64,000 nucleotides of DNA from an uncultured Lachnospiraceae bacterium (GTDB taxonomy: Bacteria > Bacillota > Clostridia > Lachnospirales > Lachnospiraceae): positions 49,788-113,787 of the forward strand of contig CAJTSH010000005.1 in NCBI GenBank assembly GCA_910578885.1. Direction: 5' to 3'. The stretch's first letter is position 1, and the number at the start of each line of letters is the position of its first letter. Both the position numbers and the translations under genes were made by a program. A model generated the notes under the pieces. It saw only the letters and a program-made list of their open reading frames with translations. It was not told where the DNA came from and made no database searches. Positions 43,650-53,899 of this stretch are shown here, one piece after another.

Positions 43650-45281
43650 TTATTCCTGCATTTCTTCCGGATCATTTTCCAGCACAGAAAAAGCAATATT
43701 CGTCGCATGATCGCCCACGCGCTCCAGGCCAGTAATCAAATCTGTAAAAATAACGCCTGCTTCCGGCGAACATTTTCCTTTTGCCATCCGGCGGATATGG
43801 GATCTCTGCAATTCCCGCTCCAAATTGTCAATTTCATTTTCAAGCGCTAAGATATCCGACTGATATGCCGCATCCATGTCTGCGAACATTTTCAAAGATT
43901 CATCCAATATCTGCATGACCTTACTGTGCATTTCCAGAAGCTCTTTTCTGCCTTTCTTGGTAAATTCCAGATTATCCTCCTGCATCTGCACTGCTGCGTC
44001 TGCAATATTCTCCGCATGATCACCGATACGCTCAATATCATTTACCACATGGAACAGACAGCCGATTCTCGAGGCATCCGAGACCGGAAGCTCCAATTGG
44101 TTGATTTTCACCAGATAGTCTGTGATTTCTTTGCACAAAAAGTCGATTTCCTTCTCCTGCTCGTACACCTTGGAAATCAAATCTTCCTTTCCAGTAAAAA
44201 ATGCCTCCATAGCACGCCTTAAATTTTCCTTTGCAATCCCCCCCATCCGTTCAATCTCCTGAATCGTTTCAAGGACGACTGTTGCGGGGGTAAATACTTT
44301 TTTCATTCCAATATATTTGAGAGAAAAGCCTTCTTCCGCCACATCTTCTCCCGGTACAAGCTTATAGGTAAGCGCAACAAACTGCTTCGTAAACGGCAGG
44401 AAAATAAGCGTCTGGAATATTTTAAAGAATGTATCTGCATTTGCCACACATCGTCCGATATTTCCACCGGATATGGTCATGATACCATCCGAGAACTGCT
44501 CCATTCCAACTACTAAAAGCAGACCGATAATAATCATACCAAACACATTGAACATGACATGAATCAGCGCCGCACGCTTTGCATCCTTCTTTCCGCTTAA
44601 ACTTGCAAGCACTGCGGGCGTACAGGAGCCAATATTACAGCCGAGCACAAAGTAAAAGCAGACTGCAAGCCCCACAAGCCCCTGATTCGCCATCAGCAGT
44701 AAGATGCTTACCGTTACGGAAGAACTCTGGACGATTACCGTTATTATAAATCCCATCAAAATGGCAACCAATGGATTTGTCAGACCGGCAAGCGTATGTA
44801 TCACTGAATCATATTCCTTTAAACCAGCCATTGCACCAGACATCATGGAAATTCCCATAAACAATGCGCCGAATCCAAGTACAGCCTCGCCGATTTTCTT
44901 TATCATCGGCTTCTTGCCAAACATCACCATCAACGCGCCTAAAAAAAGAATGACCGGCGCAATCGCCGTAAGATCAAAGGCAACTAACTGTGACGTAATG
45001 GTTGTACCGATATTAGCGCCGAAAATAATTCCAACAGCCTGACTAAGCGCCATCAAACCGGAGTTTACAAAACTCACCACCATTACCGTGGTGGCTCCTG
45101 ATGACTGGATTACGGCGGTAAATAATGCGCCGAACACAACTGCAATCATCTTGTTTTTGGTCATTACCTCCAGGATGCCTCTCAGCTTCGCTCCTGCTGC
45201 TTTCTGCAGTCCCTGGCTCATAAAGTTCATTCCAAAAAGAAATAAGCCCAGTCCACCCATCAATGTAATTATTAATTTCAT
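43650..45281 (-). CDS. Na/Pi cotransporter (NptA-like) with PhoU-like domain
   Basis: 543 residues. The N-terminal membrane part (about 1-310) has the inverted NptA repeats with QSSGATTVMVVSF and QSSSVTVSILLLM. The cytosolic part (about 340-540) contains two PhoU-like three-helix repeats (HVVNDIERIGDHAENIAD and GLERVGDHATNIAFSVL). Probably moves phosphate with Na+. The physiological direction is uncertain for this family. It starts 11 bp after ribF, so it may be the last gene of the long nusA-infB transcript. Confidence 0.9.
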   Translation of the reverse strand: MKLIITLMGGLGLFLFGMNFMSQGLQKAAGAKLRGILEVMTKNKMIAVVFGALFTAVIQSSGATTVMVVSFVNSGLMALSQAVGIIFGANIGTTITSQLVAFDLTAIAPVILFLGALMVMFGKKPMIKKIGEAVLGFGALFMGISMMSGAMAGLKEYDSVIHTLAGLTNPLVAILMGFIITVIVQSSSVTVSILLLMANQGLVGLAVCFYFVLGCNIGSCTPAVLASLSGKKDAKRAALIHVMFNVFGMIIIGLLLVVGMEQFSDGIMTISGGNIGRCVANADTFFKIFQTLIFLPFTKQFVALTYKLVPGEDVAEEGFSLKYIGMKKVFTPATVVLETIQEIERMGGIAKENLRRAMEAFFTGKEDLISKVYEQEKEIDFLCKEITDYLVKINQLELPVSDASRIGCLFHVVNDIERIGDHAENIADAAVQMQEDNLEFTKKGRKELLEMHSKVMQILDESLKMFADMDAAYQSDILALENEIDNLERELQRSHIRRMAKGKCSPEAGVIFTDLITGLERVGDHATNIAFSVLENDPEEMQE

Positions 45282-45292
45282 TGTTTTCTCCT

Positions 45293-46216
45293 TTAGTTAC
45301 ACTCAAAGAATTTTCTGGCATATGCAATGTCTTCCTGCATCTGCATTGTAAGTTCCCCAATCGAAGCAAATTTCAGCTCCGGCCTGACACATTTCAAAAA
45401 TTCCACTTTTACATTGTGCCCATAGACATTTCTGTTAAAATCAAAAATATGCGTCTCTACCCCGATCGGATTTTCACCTTCAATCGTCGGCTTGCATCCC
45501 ACATTTGAGATTCCCTGATATACTTTTCCTTCAATAGTCGTTTCTGTGATATAGACTCCGTTTGGCGGCAGCAATTTTTCCGGCGGCGGTAAAAGATTTA
45601 CGGTCGGAAATCCAAGCACTGGACCTCCCATGTGTTTCCCATGAATCACTTCTCCTTGAACAAAAAATGCATACCCCAATAAATGATTTGCCTTCGTAAT
45701 ATTGCCGTTTGCGATCTCTTCCCGTACAAAGGTACTGCTGATATCTCTGCCCTCGTACTGAATCTTCTCCATGATTGCGACTTCATAGCTAAGCTTTTTT
45801 GCATACTGCTCTAGCGTATGAAAATTTCCTTCCCGGTTATGCCCAAAATGAAAATCTCTTCCTGCCACCATACATCTGACATTCATCTCTGTTACGATTT
45901 TATAAATGAAATCTTCCGGCTTCATACGCATAATCTCAGAAACAAACGGACACTCTACCAGATAATCAACGCCGATTCTCTCAAAGACATGCATCTTCTC
46001 TTCATTGGTAGTGATTACTTTTCCTTCATTTTGGCGTATCAGCCTTCCCGGCGGAATATCAAAGGTAAATACCACCGTCTTTAAGCCCGCTTTCCTTTTT
46101 TCAATCATATAATCCATCAACAGCTCATGTCCGCGGTGCAATCCATCGAATTTACCGAAGGAGATGACAGTAGGCTCCGTTATATGAAATTCTGTCGTTC
46201 CTCTTATATATTCCAT
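45293..46216 (-). CDS. ribF: Riboflavin kinase / FAD synthetase
   Basis: 307 residues. The N-terminal nucleotidyltransferase domain has SFGKFDGLHRGHE (about 19-31), and a C-terminal flavokinase domain starts near 185 (MGGPVLGFPTVNL). It makes FMN and then FAD, which also supports the covalently bound FMN of Rnf. It follows truB after 34 bp, as often seen in Firmicutes. Confidence 0.94.
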   Translation of the reverse strand: MEYIRGTTEFHITEPTVISFGKFDGLHRGHELLMDYMIEKRKAGLKTVVFTFDIPPGRLIRQNEGKVITTNEEKMHVFERIGVDYLVECPFVSEIMRMKPEDFIYKIVTEMNVRCMVAGRDFHFGHNREGNFHTLEQYAKKLSYEVAIMEKIQYEGRDISSTFVREEIANGNITKANHLLGYAFFVQGEVIHGKHMGGPVLGFPTVNLLPPPEKLLPPNGVYITETTIEGKVYQGISNVGCKPTIEGENPIGVETHIFDFNRNVYGHNVKVEFLKCVRPELKFASIGELTMQMQEDIAYARKFFECN

Positions 46217-46250
46217 TCTTTCCTCTGCCCTATCTATGCTTTATTCAGAA

Positions 46251-47138
46251 TCATAAGAACATCTTCACTGGCTTTAAGGCGTCCCCGCTCCATTCGTAGA
46301 TTCCGATAAACTGTTCCTTATCGTCATAGACACGATACTTTTTCTCTGCCTGCTTTTTGTCCCATTCCAGACAAGCTTCCTTCGGAAGTCTGTTGCCGTT
46401 ATACAAATGCTTGTTATATTCCTTTCGTATCATGACGCAGGGATACTCCTGAAACACAAAATCGATAGGCTTTATATATTCTTCAATTCTTCCCTCTTTC
46501 ACTGCCTGTTCAATCTCGTTTAACTTATGGGCTTCTTCCAATAGAAAGTCAGCCGCCTTTGTGCGCAGCAATGTCTCCATACAGCCTCCGCAGGATAATT
46601 TTTCACCGATGTCCTCACATAGCGTACGGATATAGGTTCCCTTAGAGCACTTTACACGCATACAAATTCGCGGCAAGTCCACCGATAAGATTTCTATTTC
46701 GTAGACATGGACTCTCCTTGCCTTACGCTCCACTTCGATTCCCGCTCTTGCTAAATTGCATAATTTTTGTCCATTTACTTTGAGCGCCGAATACATTGGC
46801 GGAGTCTGGTCGTACTCTCCCACAAAGCTTTCAATCGCTGCCCTTGCTTCTTCTTCTGTACATGTCACAGTATTTTCCTTCAGCACTTCACCTGTCATAT
46901 CCTGCGTATCTGTTGTGACTCCAAGAAGAAGTACCGCTTCATACTCTTTGTCCTTATCCGTCAGAAGGTCGCACACCTTTGTCGCCTTCCCCAGACAGAC
47001 CGGAAGCACCCCCTGCGCCTTCGGGTCCAGTGTTCCGGTATGACCGATTTTCTTCTGCTTTAGGATTCCACGTAACTTTGCAACTACATCAAAAGAGGTG
47101 AAATCCTCTTCTTTGTAAATATTGATGATTCCATTCAT
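46251..47138 (-). CDS. truB: tRNA pseudouridine-55 synthase
   Basis: 295 residues. The catalytic Asp38 is in HTGTLDPKAQGVLPV; GTYIRTLCEDIG is the second signature. It modifies U55 of all tRNAs. The ATG overlaps the nrnA stop by 4 bp. Confidence 0.96.
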   Translation of the reverse strand: MNGIINIYKEEDFTSFDVVAKLRGILKQKKIGHTGTLDPKAQGVLPVCLGKATKVCDLLTDKDKEYEAVLLLGVTTDTQDMTGEVLKENTVTCTEEEARAAIESFVGEYDQTPPMYSALKVNGQKLCNLARAGIEVERKARRVHVYEIEILSVDLPRICMRVKCSKGTYIRTLCEDIGEKLSCGGCMETLLRTKAADFLLEEAHKLNEIEQAVKEGRIEEYIKPIDFVFQEYPCVMIRKEYNKHLYNGNRLPKEACLEWDKKQAEKKYRVYDDKEQFIGIYEWSGDALKPVKMFL

Positions 47139-48079
47139 AATTGTTTTTCCACTTCTGCAAGCGTTTTTTGCAAAATTTCTTCGGGTGCGCCCTGCATAGT
47201 AGCGCCGGCCGCGCGTACATGCCCGCCCCCTCCAAACGCCATCATAACCTTTGCCACATCCACATTTTCATTGGAACGCATACTGACTTTATAATTACCG
47301 TCCGGATTCTCATAAAGAAAAATTGCTGCCTCAACGTCCTTCGTAACACGAAGCTGCTGTACAATTCCCTCTAAATGTTTTGGCTCAACCTCGTATTCTT
47401 GCATCTCTTCTGCAGTTATCACAGAGACTATGCACTTTCCATCCAGATAAAGCCGGCTGTTTACCAATGCCTGCCCCAAAATCCGGTTCTGGTTGAAGGT
47501 CTTTTTATAGAACGTATCGTCTACGATCCGGGTAAAGTCAATTCCCAGCTCCATCAGATGTCCCGCAACATTCATCGTCTTTGCAGATGTACAGGAATAC
47601 TGGAATACACCGGTATCATGCACAAGTCCGACATAGATACATTCCGCAATTTCTTTTGTGATTTTCTCCGTATCCAGCAATTCAAATACCAATTCACTGG
47701 TAGAGCTCGCGTGTGGGAAGATATAATTCTCATCTGCAAAGCTGCTGTTGCTGATATGGTGATCGATACAAAAGGTCTTCTTCGCAGATGTAAAATATTT
47801 TGCTGCTTCTCCCAACCTTCCCGCATCTCCGCAATCCATCGCAATAAATAAATCATATACTTTCTCTTCGCTGCAGTCATGCACAATTTCTGCGGAACGG
47901 CTCAAAAATTTAAAAATATTCGGAATCGGTTCCAGATACAGCGTTACCTCCAGCTCCGGATAATAAGTCTTTAAATAATTATACACCGCAAGGGTGGAGC
48001 CCACGCAGTCTCCATCCGGCTTGACATGACCGGCAAGCCCCACGGTTTTTACGTTTTCCAGTTGTGTCTTAAGCTTCAT
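47135..48079 (-). CDS. nrnA: DHH-family phosphoesterase (NrnA-like oligoribonuclease / pAp phosphatase)
   Basis: 314 residues from the ATG at 48079 with AGAGGAAG upstream; an 11-residue longer start is less likely. The DHH domain has GHVKPDGDCVGS (about 18-29), MDCGDAGRLGE and FCIDHHISN; the DHHA1 domain ends with GGGGHVRAAG. It hydrolyses short RNAs and 3'-phosphoadenosine-5'-phosphate. It overlaps rbfA by 11 bp. Confidence 0.93.
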   Translation of the reverse strand: MKLKTQLENVKTVGLAGHVKPDGDCVGSTLAVYNYLKTYYPELEVTLYLEPIPNIFKFLSRSAEIVHDCSEEKVYDLFIAMDCGDAGRLGEAAKYFTSAKKTFCIDHHISNSSFADENYIFPHASSTSELVFELLDTEKITKEIAECIYVGLVHDTGVFQYSCTSAKTMNVAGHLMELGIDFTRIVDDTFYKKTFNQNRILGQALVNSRLYLDGKCIVSVITAEEMQEYEVEPKHLEGIVQQLRVTKDVEAAIFLYENPDGNYKVSMRSNENVDVAKVMMAFGGGGHVRAAGATMQGAPEEILQKTLAEVEKQL

Positions 48080-48464
48080 CTTCTTCCTCTTGCCCTGCTT
48101 CTTTTGATTCATCCTTTTTATTGACGCTGTCTATCATCTTAGACATATTGACGCCGTACTCAATTGACTGATCCAAGATAAAACGGATTTCCGGTGTATT
48201 CCGAAGATTGATGCTTCTTGCCAATTCTCTTCGGATATACCCCTCTGCGCTTTTCAGGCCTGACAGCGTATCCTTCTGAGACTGCTCATCTCCCAAAACG
48301 CTGATATATGCCTTACAAGTCTTTAAATCCGGTGCAACCTCTACTGCTACTACACTTGTCAAAGGATTGATACGCGGGTCTTTGATGTCGTTGCGGATAA
48401 TCCCTGCCAGTTCCCGCTGCACCTCTCCGTTTACCCTCATATTTTTTGTACTGTTTTTACGCAT
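48069..48464 (-). CDS. rbfA: Ribosome-binding factor A
   Basis: 131 residues. A KH-like fold with GEVQRELAGIIRNDIKDPR and DLKTCKAYISVLG. It assists 30S maturation. The C terminus is acidic. Located 30 bp after infB. Confidence 0.95.
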   Translation of the reverse strand: MRKNSTKNMRVNGEVQRELAGIIRNDIKDPRINPLTSVVAVEVAPDLKTCKAYISVLGDEQSQKDTLSGLKSAEGYIRRELARSINLRNTPEIRFILDQSIEYGVNMSKMIDSVNKKDESKEAGQEEEDEA

Positions 48465-48494
48465 ATTTTAAGTCCTTTTCTTTCTGACCTGGTA

Positions 48495-51398
48495 TTATCT
48501 TGCAACCTCAACCATCTTGTATGCTTCTACCTGGTCTAATTCTGCAATATCATTAAAGCCTTCGAAAACAAGACCGCACTCATATCCCGCCCTTACTTCT
48601 TTCACATCATCCTTAAATCTCTTTAAAGATGCAAGAGCTCCTTCAAATATCTGATTTCCTTCTCTGGAAATACGTACCTTGCAGCCGCGCTCAAAGACGC
48701 CGTCCAGAATATAGGATCCTGCAATATTTCCGACTCCGGAAGCCTTGAATATCTGACGCACTTCAGCGTGACCGATGACCTTCTCTTCAAATACAGGGTC
48801 TAACATGCCCTTCATTGCTGCTTCCACATCTTCAATCGCATTATAAATTACTTTGTAAAGCCGCACATCTACACCCTCGTTTTCAGCAATCACTTTTGCC
48901 GTAGGGTCTGGACGAACATTGAATCCGATAATAATTGCATTGGATGCAGAGGCAAGGTTGACATCCGACTCGTTGATTGCGCCTACGCCGCCATGAATAA
49001 TCTTTACAACGACTTCTTCATTTGACAGCTTCACAAGGCTCTGTTTTACCGCCTCTACCGAACCCTGTACGTCGGCTTTTACGATAATGTCAAGCTCTTT
49101 TACATTGCCGGACTGAATCTGAGAGAACAAATCGTCTAACGACATTCGTGATCTTGTTTCCTCTAACAGTTTTTCCTTTCCTTCGGAAATATATGTCTCC
49201 GCAAAATTTCTTGCATCTTTTTCTGTTTCGCAGGCAACAAAGGTTTCTCCTGCATCCGGTACGCTGGAAAGTCCAAGTATCTCTACCGGAGTAGACGGTC
49301 CTGCTTCTTTGACGCGCCGTCCCTTATCATCAATCATGGCACGTACTTTACCGTATGCGCTTCCGCAGGCAATCGGCTCTCCTACGCGTAATGTTCCCTT
49401 CTGTACCAGTACGGTTGCCACCGCGCCTCGTCCCTTATCCAACTGCGCCTCGATCACGACGCCTCGTGCCTGACGGTTCGGATTCGCCTTTAACTCGCAT
49501 ACTTCGGCGGTTAATAGAATCATTTCTAAGAGGTTGTCGATTCCTTCTTGAGTGTGCGCACTTACCGGTACAAAAATGGTACTTCCGCCCCAGTCCTCCG
49601 GAATCAGCTCATGCTCAGACAGCTCCTGCTTTACACGGTCAATATTTGCGTTTGGCTTATCGATCTTGTTGATTGCTACGATAATTTCAATTCCGGCAGC
49701 CTTTGCATGGTTGATCGCCTCTACGGTCTGAGGCATCACGCCGTCGTCTGCTGCAACTACAAGGATTGCAATATCCGTAGACTTCGCTCCGCGCAGACGC
49801 ATTGCCGTAAATGCTTCATGTCCCGGTGTATCCAGAAAGGTAATTTTTTCATTGTTGATGCTGACTACATAAGCGCCGATGTGCTGGGTAATACCGCCTG
49901 CCTCACGGTCTGTCACATGAGTATTACGGATTGCATCCAACAGGGAGGTCTTACCGTGGTCAACATGGCCCATAACGCAGACTACCGGCGGTCTCGCTAC
50001 CAGTGTGCTCTCTTCCTCCTCTTCCTCTTTCAGCAGTTCCGCAATGACGTCAATTTTCTCCTCCGGCTCTGCAATACAGTTAAATTCCAATGCAATTTCT
50101 TCTGCACTTTCATAATCAATTTCCTGATTTACCGTTACCATCTGACCTTTTAAGAAGAGCTTCTTTACAATCGCTGACGCCTGCACCTTCATCTTGTCTG
50201 CCAGTTCTCTGATTGTCATATGCTCCGGCAGTGTGATTGTACGGATTGTCTCTTCCTCTTTCGGCTGGCTCGGCTGATTCTGCGGCTTCTTTTTCTTTCC
50301 GCCGTTTTTCTCCAAATTGATGTAACGCTCCTGCTTCTTGCTTCCTAATTTGTCGTACTCCTGATTCTTGTTCTTGCGGTTATCACGGTCACGGTTTTCT
50401 CTGCTCTCTTTCGTTCGCATCTCTTCCGGCGCTGCCTTTACCGCATCTTTATTGAAACGATTGATCTCCTGGTCTAACTTTCTTCCCGATTGTCCCTGAC
50501 GATTCGCACCGCCTCCGCGGTTACCTTGACCGCCTTGGCCATAAGGCGCACCCTGTCTGGAATTCTGATGATTTTTCTGACCGTTTCTATCAAAACCATT
50601 TCCCTGACGTCCTCCTCTTTCTCCCTGTGGACGGTTTCCGCCGCGTTCCCCTTGCTGGCGGTTTCCTCGCTGGCGGTTTCCACTGCGTTCTCCTTGCTCT
50701 GCGCGTCTTGCTTCTGCCGCTTTCGCCTGTGCTGCCACACGTTCTGCCAATGTCTTTGCACTGATTACCTGACGCTCCGGAACAATTGGCCTCACTGTCT
50801 TGATTACCTTCGGCTTCTCCTGTGGTGCCGGTGCGTTTTCTTTTACTTCCTGTGCTGTTATCTGCGGCTTCTCTTGCGGCTTTTCCTGCGGCATGGCAGG
50901 TTTCGTTCCCTGCGACGCTGCCGGTTTTGCCGTCTGAGGCGCTCCGACGGGTTTTACGCCCTGCTGCTGTACGCGTGTCTCTGCTGTCTTTGCCCCCTGA
51001 GGTCTTGCGCCCTGAGGGCGTGCTCCTGCATTGGTGTGATATCCCTGTCTCTTTCCGCCCATCTGCTTGCTGTTCTGTGGGTTGAACACTGCCGAAATAC
51101 TTGCTTTCTTTTTCGGTCTCTCCGGTTTTGCCGCTTCTGCCTGCTTGGTCTGTTCACCCTTCGGCTGTTCCTGCTTTCCGTCCTGCTTAGTCTGCTCCGG
51201 CTTCGCAGTCTTAGCCTTTGGAATTTCCTGCTTTTCTTTTTCTCTTGATAACTTTCCCCGCACGAAATTCTGCACCTCTTCTTCTATGCTATTCGAAGAT
51301 GTTTTTACTTCATATTCCGTTCCTTTTAGTATCGTCATTACTTCCTTAGAATCTATATTTAATTCTTTCGCAAGCTCATGTACTCTCATTTTTGCCAT
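48495..51398 (-). CDS. infB: Translation initiation factor IF-2
   Basis: 967 residues. The N-terminal IF2_N helix ([18 protein letters not shown]) is followed by a very long disordered Gln/Gly/Arg/Lys-rich region (about 55-380), including an RG/QG-rich tract near 235-305. A second IF2_N (about 395-440) and the GTPase domain come next: [14 protein letters not shown] (about 476), DTPGHEAF and NKIDKP. Domains II-IV close the protein. It places initiator tRNA on the 30S subunit. It is longer than E. coli IF-2 (890) because of the linker. Confidence 0.97.
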   Translation of the reverse strand: MAKMRVHELAKELNIDSKEVMTILKGTEYEVKTSSNSIEEEVQNFVRGKLSREKEKQEIPKAKTAKPEQTKQDGKQEQPKGEQTKQAEAAKPERPKKKASISAVFNPQNSKQMGGKRQGYHTNAGARPQGARPQGAKTAETRVQQQGVKPVGAPQTAKPAASQGTKPAMPQEKPQEKPQITAQEVKENAPAPQEKPKVIKTVRPIVPERQVISAKTLAERVAAQAKAAEARRAEQGERSGNRQRGNRQQGERGGNRPQGERGGRQGNGFDRNGQKNHQNSRQGAPYGQGGQGNRGGGANRQGQSGRKLDQEINRFNKDAVKAAPEEMRTKESRENRDRDNRKNKNQEYDKLGSKKQERYINLEKNGGKKKKPQNQPSQPKEEETIRTITLPEHMTIRELADKMKVQASAIVKKLFLKGQMVTVNQEIDYESAEEIALEFNCIAEPEEKIDVIAELLKEEEEEESTLVARPPVVCVMGHVDHGKTSLLDAIRNTHVTDREAGGITQHIGAYVVSINNEKITFLDTPGHEAFTAMRLRGAKSTDIAILVVAADDGVMPQTVEAINHAKAAGIEIIVAINKIDKPNANIDRVKQELSEHELIPEDWGGSTIFVPVSAHTQEGIDNLLEMILLTAEVCELKANPNRQARGVVIEAQLDKGRGAVATVLVQKGTLRVGEPIACGSAYGKVRAMIDDKGRRVKEAGPSTPVEILGLSSVPDAGETFVACETEKDARNFAETYISEGKEKLLEETRSRMSLDDLFSQIQSGNVKELDIIVKADVQGSVEAVKQSLVKLSNEEVVVKIIHGGVGAINESDVNLASASNAIIIGFNVRPDPTAKVIAENEGVDVRLYKVIYNAIEDVEAAMKGMLDPVFEEKVIGHAEVRQIFKASGVGNIAGSYILDGVFERGCKVRISREGNQIFEGALASLKRFKDDVKEVRAGYECGLVFEGFNDIAELDQVEAYKMVEVAR

Positions 51399-51406
51399 TT
51401 ATCTAT

Positions 51407-51733
51407 TTACCTCCATGATTCAGTTGTTATCGCTTCCATGTATTTGATGAGTGATTTTGCCAGTCCCTCATTGGTTACCGCTACAGACGCCCGAAACTCT
51501 TTACCGATGCAGTGTCCCAAACGGTCCCTGTCTGCATATACATGATAGGGAACTTTATAATAGGCACACATATCTTCAAACTTTTTTTTCGTATTGGCAG
51601 ATGCGTCTCCTGCCGCAATCACAAGATATGCCTTTCCTTCTTTTACCGCCTTTTCCGTCTGGAATTCTCCGCTTGCCACACTGCCCGCCTTTGCAGCTAT
51701 CCCAAGAAGAGACAATATTTTATCTGGTTTCAA
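51407..51733 (-). CDS. ylxQ: YlxQ, L7Ae-like RNA-binding protein
   Basis: 108 residues with the L7Ae/S12e fold (KILSLLGIAAKAGSVASGE, then YLVIAAGDAS). Members bind kink-turn-like RNA; the exact target is uncertain. It overlaps ylxR by 14 bp and lies 8 bp before infB. Confidence 0.9.
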   Translation of the reverse strand: MKPDKILSLLGIAAKAGSVASGEFQTEKAVKEGKAYLVIAAGDASANTKKKFEDMCAYYKVPYHVYADRDRLGHCIGKEFRASVAVTNEGLAKSLIKYMEAITTESWR

Positions 51734-51998
51734 TCTGTTTCATCTCCCTTTTTAATTCCTCATATATTTCTTTTGGAATTTCTGTTTTCAATGACCGTGC
51801 CAAGCCTTTCGACTTCTCTGCCTTCTCAAGACATCCGCCGCTTGCACAGATATATGCGCCTCTGCCGTTTTTTCTTCCGGTTTCATCCAACAGGATTTCA
51901 CTCTCTGCCGTTTTTATAACACGGAGCAATTCCTTCTTTGGCTTCATCTCACCACATCCGACACACTGGCGCATTGGTATTTTCTTATTCATCGCCAT
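51720..51998 (-). CDS. ylxR: YlxR family RNA-binding protein (RnpM)
   Basis: 92 residues; PMRQCVGCGEMKPKKELLRV and GRGAYIC are the DUF448/YlxR signatures. The B. subtilis homologue binds RNase P RNA and modulates its activity. Starts inside the end of nusA (14-bp overlap). Confidence 0.92.
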   Translation of the reverse strand: MAMNKKIPMRQCVGCGEMKPKKELLRVIKTAESEILLDETGRKNGRGAYICASGGCLEKAEKSKGLARSLKTEIPKEIYEELKREMKQIETR

Positions 51999-53220
51999 CT
52001 ACATAATCACCAGCCTCTGCATATTCGCTCTCATCTATCCCAGCGTATTCGTCCTCATCGGTCTCTTCATAGTATGTTTCTTCACCGATGTATTCGCCAT
52101 TTTCATCATATTCTGACTCATAGCCCTCTTCGTAGTCCTCTTCATAATCCTCATAATCGTTCTCGTAGTCCATAAATTCGCCTGACTCTCTCGCCTGAGT
52201 CTCACTTTTAATATCAATCTTAAAGCCAGTCAGACGCGCCGCAAGGCGTGCGTTCTGTCCTTCCTTACCGATTGCCAGAGATAACTGATAATCAGGAACG
52301 ACCACCTTAGCCGTTTTTTCTTCTCCGTCCGCAATTACAGAAATTACTTTTGCAGGGCTTAATGCATTTTCAATCAACATTGCAGCGTTTTCATTCCAGT
52401 TGATAATGTCTATCTTCTCACCGCGCAGCTCATTGACGATTGCATTGACCCTTGCTCCGTTCATTCCGACGCATGCGCCTACCGGATCAACATCCGGATC
52501 GTTGGACCACACTGCGATCTTAGTTCTGCTCCCTGCCTCCCTTGCAATACTCTTTATCTCTACGATGCCTTCTTTCACCTCGGCGACTTCCGACTCAAAG
52601 AGACGCTTTACTAATTCCGGATGTGTACGCGAAACTAAAATCTTCGGTCCCTTCGGTGTGGATTTCACTTCTAAGATATATAATTTAATTCGTTCTGTCG
52701 GCTGAAATATCTCGCCCTTCACCTGCTCATTTTCCGTCAGCATGGCGTCTGCCTTGCCAAGGTTGATAGACACGTTTCTTCCCACATACCGTTGGACGAT
52801 TCCGGTCACGACATCCTTTTCCATGCTGTAATACTGGCTGAAGAGCACTTTTCTCTCTTCCTCGCGGATCTTCTGCAGAATAACATTCTTCGCATTCTGT
52901 GTCGCGATACGTCCAAACTCTTTGGATTTCACTTCCTGATTCACGATATCCCCCAGTTGATAGGTCGAATCTATCATCTGTGCATTTGCAAGGGAAATTT
53001 CCAGACAGTCATCTTCTACATGCTCTACAACAGTCTTTTCTGCAAATACATGAAACTCACAGGTCTCCGGGTTGATATTCACTTTGATATTGTCTGCCTT
53101 GCCAAAATGGTTTTTACATGCTGTCAACAGTGAGTTCTCTATTGCCTCAAGCAGAGTGTCTTTGCTGATGTTCTTCTCCTGTTCTAATATTGTTAACGCT
53201 TCTAACAATTCGTTGTTCAT
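51985..53220 (-). CDS. nusA: Transcription elongation/termination factor NusA with acidic tail
   Basis: 411 residues. N-terminal RNAP-binding domain (about 1-130), S1 domain (about 135-200) and two KH domains (about 210-345; DPVGACVGMNGARVN, IGKEGQNARLAARLTG). The last ~60 residues (about 350-411) are almost all Glu, Asp and Tyr. B. subtilis NusA (371 residues) ends soon after the KH domains; the acid repeats of E. coli NusA are folded domains, unlike this tail. It regulates pausing and termination. Confidence 0.96.
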   Translation of the reverse strand: MNNELLEALTILEQEKNISKDTLLEAIENSLLTACKNHFGKADNIKVNINPETCEFHVFAEKTVVEHVEDDCLEISLANAQMIDSTYQLGDIVNQEVKSKEFGRIATQNAKNVILQKIREEERKVLFSQYYSMEKDVVTGIVQRYVGRNVSINLGKADAMLTENEQVKGEIFQPTERIKLYILEVKSTPKGPKILVSRTHPELVKRLFESEVAEVKEGIVEIKSIAREAGSRTKIAVWSNDPDVDPVGACVGMNGARVNAIVNELRGEKIDIINWNENAAMLIENALSPAKVISVIADGEEKTAKVVVPDYQLSLAIGKEGQNARLAARLTGFKIDIKSETQARESGEFMDYENDYEDYEEDYEEGYESEYDENGEYIGEETYYEETDEDEYAGIDESEYAEAGDYVDGDE

Positions 53221-53251
53221 TTCTTCTTCCTCCTGATTCTTTCATTCCATG

Positions 53252-53719
53252 TTAAAAGTCGAATGCAAGACGGATAAGTGCGATATCCTTTTTATCAAAT
53301 ACCATCTCTGTTCCGTCCTCTTTTTCTATGGTTACGCTTGTATCGTCATAGGCTTTTAATTGCCCATAGAATTCTTTTTCACGATTGATTGCCCGATAAG
53401 TACGTATCTCCAGTTCTTTTCCCATCGCCCGGACATAGTCCTTTTCCTTTTTCAGCGGCCTGCCAAGTCCGGGTGAGCTGACCTCGAAGATATAAGAGCC
53501 TTCCACATAATCCTCCTGGTCTAAGATCTCATTCATCTCTCTTGCCACCACCTCACAGTCATTCACCGTGATTCCACCCTCCTTATCAATATAAGCCCGC
53601 AGATACCATTCCGCTCCCTCTTTCACATACTCTACATCTACCAGTTCAAACTGATTGCGTTCTAGTATGGGAGTAATCAATTCCTCGGTCCGCTGCTCAT
53701 AGGACTCCTTCTTTGACAT
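53252..53719 (-). CDS. rimP: Ribosome maturation factor RimP
   Basis: 155 residues. YVEGSYIFEVSSPGLGRPLK is the diagnostic motif; an N-terminal alpha/beta domain and a C-terminal SH3-like domain. It assists assembly of the 30S 3' domain. First gene of the rimP-nusA-infB operon, with a strong hairpin in its leader. Confidence 0.95.
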   Translation of the reverse strand: MSKKESYEQRTEELITPILERNQFELVDVEYVKEGAEWYLRAYIDKEGGITVNDCEVVAREMNEILDQEDYVEGSYIFEVSSPGLGRPLKKEKDYVRAMGKELEIRTYRAINREKEFYGQLKAYDDTSVTIEKEDGTEMVFDKKDIALIRLAFDF

Positions 53720-53749
53720 ATAACCACCTTTCCTATCTCAAAACGTGAA

Positions 53750-53777
53750 TTGAGAGTGGACCGCAGCCCACTCTCAA
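53750..53777 (-). promoter_or_regulatory. Leader hairpin of the rimP-nusA-infB operon
   Basis: A perfect 10-bp stem TTGAGAGTGG / CCACTCTCAA with an 8-nt loop, about 30 bp before the rimP start. No T-run follows, so it is not a simple terminator. A NusA-responsive or mRNA-stability role is possible. Confidence 0.55.
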
Positions 53778-53804
53778 TGCTATCATCATCTTGTTATCAT
53801 AGTT

Positions 53805-53833
53805 ACCATACCACTTAATTCCAAGTATTGCAA
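53805..53833 (-). promoter_or_regulatory. Promoter of the rimP operon
   Basis: On the minus strand, TTGCAA (53828-53833), 17 bp, TATGGT (53805-53810). Confidence 0.6.
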
Positions 53834-53863
53834 CAAATTTTTTCATTTTTTTTCAAAAAAGGG

Positions 53864-53890
53864 TTGCAATTTTTAAAATCATGTGATAAT
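53864..53890 (+). promoter_or_regulatory. Possible tRNA promoter
   Basis: TTGCAA at 53864-53869 and GATAAT at 53885-53890 (15-bp spacer), ending 9 bp before the first tRNA. The spacing is short, so confidence is low. Confidence 0.35.
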
Positions 53891-53899
53891 CTAATAAAC

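Noticed and set aside
45282..45292. FMN riboswitch near ribF or its neighbour
   Set aside because: Only 11 bp lie between the genes, and the ribF leader shows no FMN aptamer motifs.
50490..51447. Cys/Leu-rich + strand frames opposite infB
   Set aside because: Shadow of the Lys/Gln/Glu-rich IF-2 linker; no start signals, improbable composition.
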